Origin: Certhia americana
Taxonomy: Eukaryota > Chordata > Aves > Passeriformes > Certhiidae
NCBI GenBank assembly: GCA_018697195.1
Contig: CM031869.1
Location: 17,590,880 to 17,654,879 of the forward strand
DNA: 64,000 bases
Direction: 5' to 3'
Shown: in pieces, positions 23,001 through 35,000 of the stretch
How the letters are laid out: each line of letters starts with the position of its first letter
Position numbering within the stretch: position 1 is the first letter of the stretch
The notes under the pieces: model-generated
What the model saw: only the letters and a program-made list of their open reading frames with translations
What the model was told of the DNA's origin: nothing
The model's database searches: none
Translations under genes and position numbers: made by a program

Positions 23001-26000
23001 ACGACAGCCATTCCGACATCCCTGAGCAGGGATCACATCCTGACCCTCTCCTCCTTCTCCTGCTGCCTCCTTGTTTCCTCACATCCAGGCAGGTTGTACA
23101 AATCTGGACATGCACAGCTGATGGAGAACTGCTGTTCCCAGGAACCTGTGCATTCCAGCACCCTGATGGGTCCCTTCCTCAGCCTCTCCCATGTTCCTTG
23201 TCCAGAGGTTTTGTCCCTGGAGGAGCGTTTAAATCTGAGTTATACAGAATACAGACTACAGGAGTCACAGGTTTCACCAATGGCCAGCTGAGCTGACTTA
23301 CTCCTGATTCACAGCATTCCTGCCAGTCTACCCCAGACTATTGGAAAAATGATGTTATTTTAGCCTGTCAACACCAGTCCCAAGCTGGAGTAAAGGTGCC
23401 AAGTGTAAATCCAAGCATGCCCAAGAGCTACCACAAGCAGAGTCCTCATCATCCAACTCATTCTGACGTGAGCTCCCTGGAACAGAGCACTTTGGGGGGA
23501 TCCTTCCCTGCTCTTGTACCCCAAACCCAGGAATGAGGTCTGGATGTTGTTTTTAGGGATACAGCCCTGGGAGGAGCATCCAGGTAGGACACTGTGTCCA
23601 TGACACTGTGGGAGGTTCCACGCTCCCATCAATAAGGTTCAGCCTTCCTTTCCCACAAGGATTGAGGCTGGAATGCCTCACAGAGATCATTTGGGAACCT
23701 TGTACCCTGTTCAGAGGCACAACGCCCTCTCCATCCCACTGGGAACAACACACACAGATAACATCCCTGCGTGTCTCTCCTGGAAAAACAGAGCCTTCCG
23801 GCCACCAACACATAAATTCCCCCATTCCTGCTTGTTGGAAGCTTCTTGTGCTGCTCAGAGATGCTGGAAAGGGAGCCCAGCTGTGGCCACACCGGCCAGG
23901 GAACAAGGACTGAGCACCACGTGGCCACTGTTTGTGTCCCTGAGCAAAGCGTGGCCGCCTCAGCTCCCGGGAAATGAGCCCTGGATGCTGGTGGGAAGCT
24001 GAGCTCTCGGAAAGGAGATGCAAACGCAGGGGCTGCCACGGTTTGATAACCTCTGAGGCACAGCAGCCTATCCCTTGGATGGCTCGCCACATCCATGACT
24101 AATGGGAGATTTATGGAGTGTCCTCTCCACCGGGGAAGCAGAGCGCTGGCGTTCCAGCCACTTAACGGAGGGGACTTCAAATCAGGATGGATGAGAGCCC
24201 GTGGGAAGGAGACAGGAAGAGAGATTCTTTAATGGTGAGAGCACAAAGGATCAAATCCCGGGGAAGAGCCAACAACTGAGACTGACACCTGACCTGTCTC
24301 CACAGCAAAGCTCCCATTGATTTCACCGGGGACAGGGATGAATCCCTTATCCTCTATCTCCTGCCGGTGAGAGGGATTTTCCATGTGAGGGATCCACACC
24401 TGACCGATCCTTCAAACTCAGCCACCTGCTATTTTTATGAGAAAGAGACTGCGGTGTGGAGTCCACAAGAAGCTCAAATGGGAGACTTTGTAAGCTCCTC
24501 TGGCATTAAGTTTAAATCCCACACTAATGCAGGTCCCTTGCACGGGCAGAGGCACTGCCAGGCAGGTTTATGGAGACATTCCGGAGCCTTGGGAGGCAGA
24601 TAAAGGGGGAATAACTGCGGTAGATCACACGGGAGCTGGAAATGGCACGTCAAATTACTTCAAAAGGAGCTTTCTAAGGAAGCAGGTCTTTGAAAACAAC
24701 AAATAGTCTGGGGCTGCTGAGGGATCCTGCCTGTCTGTTGCTTTTACACTCGGTGGCTTTTTCTGGTTTAGACGTGTTCTAAAGCTGAATGCCAAGCTCA
24801 GAATCCCTGCCTCCCGCAGAATCCCAGCTTCCTGCAAGTTCAGCTCTTTGTGGTGCCACGGAGCAGGCAGGGTAGGAAAACTGCTCTGTCTGGAGAGCAA
24901 AAATGGCCAAAATACGTGACCCAGCAAAACCTCAGCCTGGTGGTCACTCCCCTGTCCAGCTGACCATGAAGCTGTGCTGGGACAGCAGGATGGCAGAGGG
25001 ACAGGGGTGAGCCAAACAAAAGGGACCTGCCTGTTCTGCTCCCAAAACACACAGAGTGTTGTGGCTCAACAGAAATCATCATTCCCATTCCTGGCTGTCC
25101 CCCAGCTGTCCAAAGGAAAGGCAGCAAGTCCCAAGTTCAAGTGTGTATTTTAAAATGGGCTGGGAAACACAAAAGAAGAGCCTGAAGCAGCTTCACCCAA
25201 CCCCTCACTCTGAGGAAATGTCCTCCCTGGAGAGGAACGTGGGAGAAGCAAAGAAGGGACCCACCCTCCCGTTCCCATTGCGGATCTAATTCGGAAAACT
25301 CTTCCTGGAACTGGGTTTAACAAACTCGAGCTGAAGCCATGAATAGCTAGAGGCTGACGTAAACTATTTTTGGAAAACCGACTTTCTACCAAAGAAGGGA
25401 TGTTGAGATTTGGCCCAGAGATAAGAATAGCTGTGCATGACCATTTGCATGGGCATTTGCATCGGAATTTGCAGCCATTGCCAGGGAAAAGGAAAATGCC
25501 AAGTCCTGTGTGGGTTGGGTTCCCCCATTTTAATGTCACTGGGGTCATGTTCTGCCAGGTGAGAACCCTTTCCCAGGCCTGCTAAGGTGGAATGTGATGG
25601 AAAATGTTCCTGCCTTGGACTGGAGTTGTTCCATGACACAGCTTGGCCTCCCTTGTCAGGGAGATGGGAAATCCTCCCTTCCTTGGGACGGCAGAAGTCG
25701 CCTTCCCTCAACTAGCTCATTTACAATTCCTAGCTAAAAACTTCCATATTCCCATTTGTTTGTAGCTTATTCCCTTCAGGAAAGTCTCAAAGTTTGCCAT
25801 GGAGCTGACCAAGCCTAAGAGTGGTTCCAAGGAGCAGGGTGAGTTTGGGGTCAGCAGCTCCCAGCGTGTTCCCCAGCCCTGGGGTCTCTGCAGGATTGCC
25901 AGGAAAATCCACCCTGTGACGGCAGGGTCACCCCCCGAGCTGTGCAGTAACCATGCACGGGGACAGCAGCACCCTGGGGAATGCTTCCAGAGGGAAAGAG

Positions 26001-29000
26001 GAGTAAAGATCAGAAAAATGATAGAATTTTCTCCACCAAGTAAATCCCGAGCAGGAGGAATGTGAAACACAAAACACAAACACAAGGGCCTTCATGGATT
26101 TCCACCAGCTTGCCACAGACAGTAAGAGGGAATGGAAGTGATCCCAGCCCAGCCCAGGGTCACAAGGAGCAGCAGAAAACTCCCCAAATCCAATCTTGAA
26201 TGCAGTAGGCACACACACAGAGCCATGGGGACCTGGGTATGCTCCATGAGAAGGCACCTTCCTCCTGAAATACGGAGTTTTTGTCTTTTGGGCGTTGACT
26301 CTGAGTGGCTGCACTGCCTGGACCTTTCACAGGCACATCACGTGGGCTCAGGGACAGAAACAGGGGAAAAAAGCAACCAGAATCCCACAGGGATATTTGG
26401 GTTCTTCAAAGAACTCCTCTAAAGATGTCCAGGATCCGCCAAGGATCTTTGGAGAACTCGAGGACAACCTTATGTGTGCGCTGCCACATAATCCTGTGAG
26501 GCAAGAGAGGCAGACAAATTATTACAGCTATTTTGGACAGCGTCTGAAGAGAGGAGCAACCTTCTTAGAAGGTCTTGAGAGGATTAAAAGCACACTCTGG
26601 AGCTGAGAGAAGTGTGCTTGCTCCTGGGGCAGGGGAACAGCCATCTCCTCTTTACCCTGGGCTCCTGGGGACAATTAAGGAAGGTGACCTGGCTGGCGTG
26701 ACAGGACAACTGCCCTGCCCTGAGCAGCTCTGGTGTAAGAGTTCACCCAGACACGGCTGCTGGAAAACATGGAAAATAAGGAAATAGGGCTGGAATTACA
26801 GCTCAGGCAGAAATGTTGAAACCAAGATGGGGTAATCCAGGGCCATTTGCAATCTGCTGGATGTTGTCTGTCCTGATAAAAATCTTTTCCCAGCAGTGAT
26901 TAAGCAAACTAGGAGCCGGTTTTGGGGATGAACCAACATCAAGTGTGGAAAGGAGAGAAGCTCCCAATTTCTTCTGAGGAAATGCAGGTGCTGAGGATCA
27001 CTGAGGGATCCAGAGAGAATTTCCAGAGGCAGATGAGGAGCAGAACATGGTCACAAAGAATGTGGACACCCTAAACCCGGGCAGCAGTGGGAGCTGCTGC
27101 TCAGGACAAAAGGAATTCCAGCCCTCAAGTGATAAAAAGGGCTGAAGATCAGTTACAAAAACCTCAAACCCACAATGTCTCAGCTAGAGAGGAATCCAAG
27201 CAGCAGCCAGACCCGAGCTCAGCTGGGCACGTGTGACCTGCCGGATCCCAGTCAGCAAAACCCAGGAATGGCACGGATCTAACTGGAATCCCATATCCCG
27301 GACAAAGCCCACTCCAAAGCATTCCTCAGCCTCTGCAACAAAGCAGAAGTGCTGCATGGTTCATTTGAAAAAAACCAAAAACAAACAACTCCACAGACTG
27401 CAAATGTGCCTGGAACTCTTTCTGCAAGACAAAAGGGACATTTAAAGATAATGTAGGAAAAAGAGAATAGGTTTTAAGATCTAGAGGAGTCTCTTTGCCA
27501 GGGAAGGAGACAGAATGTAATTTTTTTGTTCCATCTGTTGGCTGCGAGGAATTGAACAACAGTCGCAGTGAGAACCTTAAAAAGCAGCTCTTGACTAGCA
27601 CTAAAGCAGAGGTAGGAGGCAGTGACTGCCCAGGGCTGCAAATCCCTCCTCGTGGTGAGCAGGAAAAAAGGATGGTTGGCTTGGGAGTACTCTGAGCCAT
27701 CCACCCTCTCAAAGAGCTCAGAGCTGGGGGTGCTCAGCATTGAGAAAATTCTGGGGAGAGCTCATTCCAGCACCTAAAGGGGCTCCAGGTGAGATGGAGA
27801 GGGACTTGGGACAAGGGATGGAGAGACAAGATACTGGGAATGGCTTCCCACTGCCAGAGGGCAGGGCTGGATGGGATATTGGGCAGGAATTGTTGGCTGT
27901 GAGGGTGGGCAGGCCCTGGCACAGGGTGCCCAGAGCAGCTGTGGCTGCCCCTGGATCCCTGGCAGTGCCCAAGGCCAGGCTGGAGCAACCTAGGATAGGA
28001 AAAGGTGTCCTTGCCTGTGCAGGGGGTGGGGCTGGATGGGTTTTAAGGTCCTTTCCAAGCCAAACCATTCCATGATCCCCTGGCACTGCAGGGTGCTCAC
28101 ACAGCCAGGTGCAGCCGTGTTTCCATGCCATGGTCACACTGTGAACACAAACACTCCCAGACACATCAGCCCTGCACCTGGAGCTCCTGTGGATGTCACC
28201 AAGTGCTGCTGGGGGGCTGTGAGACATCAGCTGGACACATCCACCCAACCAAAATCTTGTGGGCAAATCGGAGACCATGCAGAGAGGAAAATGAGCTGAA
28301 GGAACGGAAGCATTGAACTATAATCAGAAATTAGCAAAGAGGAGGAGGGAAACTTCTCCCCAGACTGCCTCTGCAAGGGTTGCCAAAAAGCACCACACAC
28401 ATCCAAGATGTGCCAGATGTTGCTGCTGCCCAGGAATGAGGCTGCAGGTCTGTGGTGGTGGCAGGAGCAGATGGCAATGGCTGGGAGGAGCGCGAGGAAG
28501 GGTGGGAGGAGAGGAAGAGAGACCCAGCTGCCAAAATCTCTTGCCTTGGCTCTGCTCACAGGGAGGGACTTGACTCAGTTTTCTTTCAAAGAGATCTTTA
28601 AATGTTGAGTTGCCTGAATGAGATCTCCGAGTACACACCAGGAGAGGGAATTCTGGTGTTGTGGGACTCAGTAGGAAGAAATGGGAGGAGCTGAAGCAGA
28701 ATTTAAGTGTGGACTGGTGAAAGTGGGGGCAGGGAGGACCTGCCACTTGGAGGGCTCACCTTGGGTCTCACACCCTGTGCTAACAAAGGGATGCTCCCGA
28801 TAGAATCACAGGCTGGGATTTCATGGCCGTGTCACAAATGGGGAAAACAAGCTGCTCCTTCTTGCTTTGCAATGCATCCATCTAAAGCTTCCCTGAAACA
28901 AGGGAAAACCTGGACTGGAGGGGTTTTACTGAGCCCAGCAGCCAAACCAGTGGCATCTCCATCCACCCGCTCCAGCTGTGCCGAGGGAGGGGCTCGGACA

Positions 29001-32000
29001 GCACCAGGAAAAGGCTGGGCTTGGCAAAGCCCCAGCCATGAGCCAGGCAGGAGGGTTTGAAAACAGCTCTGCCACAAAGTCCCAAAGCCAAGCTCTGCTC
29101 CCACCTTGGACACCAGCAGCAGCCTGGGCTCTGGCATCTGGGAGCAGACGGATTCCTGCCTCATGCCTCTGGAACACCAGGATCCCGACATGGCAGAGGG
29201 AGGAGCTGCCAGCTCATCCAGGGTCACCCAGAGTGAGCAGCCACCTCCAAAAGATGCAAATTGCAATTTCCTATTTCCCCACCTATGGCGGAGTTTCTTC
29301 CCTGGAACTGTGAGAATAAAGTCATGAACACTTGGGAAGTGCAGATCCTGCGGCACAGAGAGTGTTGGGAAAGCTCATGAGGTGGTTGTTAATTCCATAC
29401 TCTGAGCAGGGTTGTGACTGCACGCATTAAAAATGGCATGGGGTCCCCACTTTAAATAACAGCCATAAAACAGATTTTGGGGGTGGAAAACCATGAATCA
29501 GAAATGCCTCATCCAATAAATCACAATCTCAGATACGTTTGCACCACACAGGGACAGAGGGAAAACAGGCTCCGTGTAACAATTCCTAAATTGCTCATAT
29601 TTGGCCCTGAAATGCTGTTAAATTCCCCGATGGCTGATGGAGAGTGACTGGCACTGTCCCCATCCAAGCCCTGTGTGCATTATGGCAGGGCAGAGCCTCC
29701 ACGGAGCACCAGCATTCCCAGGCTCCTTCCAACCAAAGCAAATCTGGGATCCAGGGGGAACAGATGTCTTTGGGAAAAGCACCGGGTGGCCAAGTGGGAG
29801 ACTGAGCTTCATTCCTAGCTCAGCATGTCCCACCAGAGGTGGGGAGCAGCACAGGGAAATGTTGGGGAGGAAACAGTGGGCAGCGAGGGAAAATAGCAGG
29901 GATGACAAACGCCTGGGATGACTGAGGAGCTGCCACGTCAGTGCCAAGATCCCGGAGAAGTCTTCACCAGAACCAGCGTAATTCCTCCTGCAAAGGGCCT
30001 GGCTCAGCCCCTGCAATACAGCATTTTACTGCAGTCTGCACAGCAGAAAGGGTCCAAAAAAGGAGGACACTGAGATGTGTGTTAATCAAGTGAAGAACCA
30101 TCTACAAAGAAAAGGCATGGATCTGTCTTCCAGTTGAAAAGCTATAAATAGCCTTGCATACTTGCTTATCAGATTGGTTCGGCTGCAGGGATAATCTCCT
30201 GGAGAAAGCAATGGAAGCCCTGTTATGTTGGATATTTATAACCAGATGAAAGCTGAGAAAATGCACAGTCGTGTCAGCCTCGCGCTCGTGCCGCGGGATG
30301 GGGGTGCGGGATCCAGCGCGTCACCGCAGTTTAACAGAAGGTCAAGAACGGCTTAGCCTGCCCAGCTTCCCAAAAACCCGAGATCTGATCTCTTTGAGGG
30401 GCTGGTGCTGCTGCTAAAGCCAAGGCAAGGACATGGTGGGACAGTCCCCAGAAGGTCATGATGGTCCCACACCACTGGAGAGTCTTTGAAGGAAACGAGT
30501 CATGATCCTTCTCTGGACAAACCAGGTCTGGTCGGAAGCAGAGATGTGGATGTGCCACACCCCATGCAGGGGATAGAGCAAACACAACTCTGGTGAGCTG
30601 GTCTAACTCCCCCAGTGCCTCCTAATCCCCAAATCACCTGTCCCAGTGCCAGAGTCACCTCACAGTCTGCTTAGAGGATTACAACCATGACCCCAGCTCC
30701 TCAGGTCCCCTCTGAACTGCCGTGCCAGATTATCTGCAGAGAACCAGGACCAGCTCGGGATAATGCTGGGGGATTCCCGAGAGCCTTGACCTGCCACGGC
30801 CTCTGCACCCAGTACAGGTCAGGACAGATACTGGAGCCACTGGAGCCTGATTCCCAGCCACTGCCATGGGAAGGGAGCCAAGTCAGGCCATTCTGGAGGA
30901 TGAGAGCGGAGCAGGGCTGCGGTTATTCCCTGGGAGCCTCCGCAGTGTCTGTACCACACACGGTTAGGGTGGTGGATGGGCGTGGGTGATGCCTGCTCTC
31001 CTGTGAGCTGAACACACACAGGGCACTTTGTGCCAAGACAGGGAGTTGGTTAATAGGGCAGTTTGTGATGCAGGGAGGGCTGGGGGCTCCAGGCACTGTC
31101 CCTTGGCTTTCCTCAGCTCTGCTCATCCCCGTTGGGCACACAACGAACATTCCAAAGAATTTCCCAAGACAACCCTCTCTGTCCTCCACCTTCCAGGTGC
31201 TCCTCTCTCTCCCTTCTTTCTACTTTTAGTCCTGCTCCTCCTCATCATCTCCAAGTTTCCTGTCACGTTCCAGGGCTCAACCTTCCCTCTTCCAGCTCCG
31301 TCACCCCCACTAACTCGCCATATTCATCAGCTCATCCATGGGACATCTCCTTGCTCACCACCCTTCCAGCCTCCTTTCCAAATACTCAGGAATGCCCAGG
31401 ACTGTCACCCTCTGCCAGGGCTCAGAAACTGCTCCAAACCGCTCTTCCCAGGTGACTAACTGGCACTTTTGGGGAGAAAGTAATCTGCACAACACTCATG
31501 GACAGGAGGGTGCAACACATGGATTTGGGAACCCCACCACGCCTCTTTCCAGTGGTTGTAACACAGAGAACTCCAGTGTTACTCCAGGAATAACCTGGGA
31601 ATTGGAAGAGATGTTCCTCTAGACCCATCCATTTTCACAACATAGGGACCCAGCAGGTCTGCAGCTCCCTAAAAACCAGCAGAACACACGCTCAGCCATC
31701 TTCCCACCACACACACACCTATCCCAAAGTCAAGGATGCACCCAGAAACAGGAGGAGACTCCAGGAGAACCCTTTGCCACCTCCTCCTCTTCCCTCCCAG
31801 AAGTTTCTTTGACCCTGCCACCTCCACAGCCACCTTCCCTGGGGACACAAGCACAGAAGGCAGCAGGTACAGGAGAGAAGACGCTATGTGCACAGCCAGA
31901 GCCAAATCCAAGGAAGCAACGGGAGCTGGCCGGAGCAGACAGCTGGGGGTGGGCTGCAGCCAGGCGGGGCAGCACGGAGGCAACGCGAGCAGCACGACCT

Positions 32001-35000
32001 GGGGGAAGCTGTGTCGGGGCAGGGGGAAGAAGCTCTCTGGCAGTGACACCACAGACATCTCCAGGGGTTCTCAGGGAAAGCAGGACCCCACTGGCAGGTG
32101 ACCTGAGGGGCACGGCGAAGGGACACATCGCTCTGTGGTTTGCCACCACCAGCACCACGCTCGATGAGCCTCCCCTCTGCAGAACTCCTCAGCACAGCCT
32201 GTGCCACTAAACCTGCTCTGCCCTCTGCCCCCTGGAACCTCCCACAGCTCTGACCCCAGACACACGTGGGGAGCTCCAGCACACCCCAGCCCCCCTGAGG
32301 TGAGGACAGGCACCCATGGGACCCCTGACTGTGGCACATGAGCTCCCCATGGGCTGGGATACAGCCCCTGTGCTCGCCCCATGCTGCCATCTCTGACCAC
32401 CCTGTTGGGCCTCCTCTCTGCCTCATTCCAAACCCACCTGTCCCCTGCCACACACACCTGTCTCCTTGACTCTTCCCATCCTACAGCTCACCCAGACCTC
32501 CCCTCCCTCACCCACCTCTCCCCTCCCCACCACTCCTTGCTGCTCTCTTGCGTTCAGCCTCACCTCTTCTCCATCCTCCCATCCCCACCCAGCTGAGCAT
32601 GTCCCAGCCGGGCTCCACGTCACCCACAGCGGGGACACAGATCACGGAGTCTCAGGGACAGTCCCAGGGGAGGGGACAGGCGCGAGGGGCGGGCACATAC
32701 CGTTCTCAGGGTGCTCCATCTCGCCGATGCTGCCATCGGGCGTGGTGCGCTCATAGTGGTCCTCGGGCAGGGCCAGGGGCCCGATGCGGGGCCCCGACGA
32801 AGATTTGCTGCTGGGGGTCTCGGATTCCTCCAGCCCGCTGTCGTAGTAGCTGTGCTGGGAGGGGTCCTGCAGGTCCTGAGCCTGGCTGGCTGCAGAGAAC
32901 GTCACTCGGCGATGAGGTAACTGCAGACAAGAGAGAAGCTGTTGCATCATTCACCCGGCAGGTGAAGGCAAAGGGTGGGGTCATCCAGCCTGGCCCCATC
33001 CTCAGCCCCCAAAGCCCTCCTGACAGACTCAGCACCAAGCTCCATCCCAGGCAAGAGCTCCCCATCGCATGTAGGGAGCACGCTTTGCACGGTCCCTGTG
33101 CTCCCCCAACCCATCACTCCCCCCACGGCTCTGTCCCAGCCTCTTCTGTCACCCAGGTGTCCCCTCCCATGGCAGGACAGCTCTGGAATCATTGTCCCCA
33201 CGCAACCCCAGAGCCTGGCATGGCCAAGGCCACCCCAAAGCTTCTCTGATGGCATCACTGCCCAGCACAGAGCCACAGGACATCCTCCCTCCTTGCCGGC
33301 CCCTGGCCTGACCCCAGCTCCCAGCCTCAAGGTTCTCCAGCCAGGGTCACCACCAGCGCTGCTTTTCTGTGCTCGTTAAGTAAGCGTTTCAAAAACCCTG
33401 CTTCACACTTTCCCTCCCTGGCTCTGCCTCATGCTCCCTGCCAGCAGCCATTAAGCCACATCATTATCCCGCTCCAAATCCTTCCACCAAATCCTCCTCT
33501 GGCGTGATTACCGAGGAGTGGAGAGGGTAGCACGAGTTCAAGGGGCAAGGGCAGGGAATGAAACACAACCACCGAGAGCAAGAAAAAGCCACCACAATAT
33601 TTCTCCACCAGAAACATGGGAAGAAGCCCAAGACAAGAATTATTTGATGGGGATCTGAAGGTGATGAGGCGAGAGAGAAGCCAACACATCATTTAGGCTG
33701 AATACCTTTTCTTGTGCTGGTGTCTTTACTACAAATCAGTGGCAATCAGGCGTCCCACACACAGCGAGCACCGGCCAGGAAGGGGAAGGAATTGAGACGA
33801 ACAGAGGGAAGGAACACAGAGGGAGCATTTAGATGAGCTGCTTTAAGGTTGGTTGGACCTGATTAAATTCACCACAGATGCTTAGAGACCTGATTTAAGT
33901 AACTTCAGAGCTGTTAGGGCTGCTTTTTTTTTTTTCCCCAAGACTTTTTTTTTTCCTGAAGAATTTGTAGAGAATCAGGGAGCTTCCAGAAGACTGGAAG
34001 CGAGCTAAAATAGCGCCTGTCTTTAATGATGAGAAAAAAGAAGAGCTGGAGAATTATAAAACAGTTAGCTTAATTTCAGTTCCTGGAAAAATACTGAAGC
34101 AGATAAAAGAACTCTTTGTAAGTACCTACAAGATAACAAGGAAATGAGTAACAGCCACTGTAGGTTTGTCACAAACAAACATGTCAAGCCATTGAACTCC
34201 TTCCTTTGAAAAGACAGCAGGCCTCGTGGAGGGAGGAGGAGCAGTAAATGTTCTAGCTCGACTTGAGGAAGTTTTTTTTGACACTGTTTTAGCTGATTTT
34301 CTCATAAGTAATGCAAGCAAACAGCGGAGGTGCAGCATGGTACATCCCTGCCTTGCTAACGTGGGTGCAAATCATTTGGAAAGTGTTATTCCCAAAGGAG
34401 TTACTGCAGACAGCCTTTTCAGCTGGGATCATGGATCAAATTAAAGCTCCAGGTCATGTCCTGAGTCCATTGCTGGGCTGTGTTTTCATTAACTGCTGGC
34501 ATGACAGATGTGGGATGGATCTGTCACATCTGCACCCTCGTGAGGAGTAATCACAGCTGGCTGAGGATCACTGCACATCACAGGCTGGGGAGCCACCCAT
34601 GGTGCCAACCCTCACCCATCCCATCAATGGGTGTGTGAAGGGGCTGGGGGGATGTGCCAGCTCTGCTGGGTGCCAGGAGGCTGAGCTGGGCACCAGTCTG
34701 GAGGAGAAGTGCCCCACTTCAGCAAAGAGGAACAGACAAGCAGCTGTTAGAAACCATGGCAAAATATTTCAAAAAAAAGAGAGAAATTGGCTCAGGGAAG
34801 AGAAGCTTAAGGGTGGCAAAGGCTGGAAAGAAAAAAGCCTCTGCTTGGACCCACTGGCAGATAGGAAGGAGTAACCTCTTCCTGCAGCAGGGAAGAGCAG
34901 GTTAATCACTATGGCAAAAACCCACAAGTGCAATCACAGAATCACAGCATGGTTTGAGTGGAAGGGCCTTAAAGCTCATCTCATCCCACCCTGCCATGGG

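Larger units (their letters stand above)
8063..32700 (-). other. PCDH1: Intron 4 of PCDH1
   Basis: 24,638 bp. It holds the 24-bp array near exon 5, the TATCC/ATCCC array, the roughly 39-bp array, and CR1 fragments at 13690, 18140, 19055, 19905 and 27715. No gene is recognisable in 8530-12829, 15463-18139, 20266-27714 or 28086-32700. Of these, 20300-22900, 24000-24650, 25270-25480, 26820-27060 and 30030-30330 are AT-balanced and unique and could contain regulatory elements. Confidence 0.9.

Noticed and set aside
33900..34560. Endogenous retrovirus pol
   Set aside because: The motif order NYRPVS, VPGKILEQI, NSQHGF, DFSKAFDTV is that of non-LTR CR1 elements. No LTRs, primer-binding site or gag/env segments were seen.
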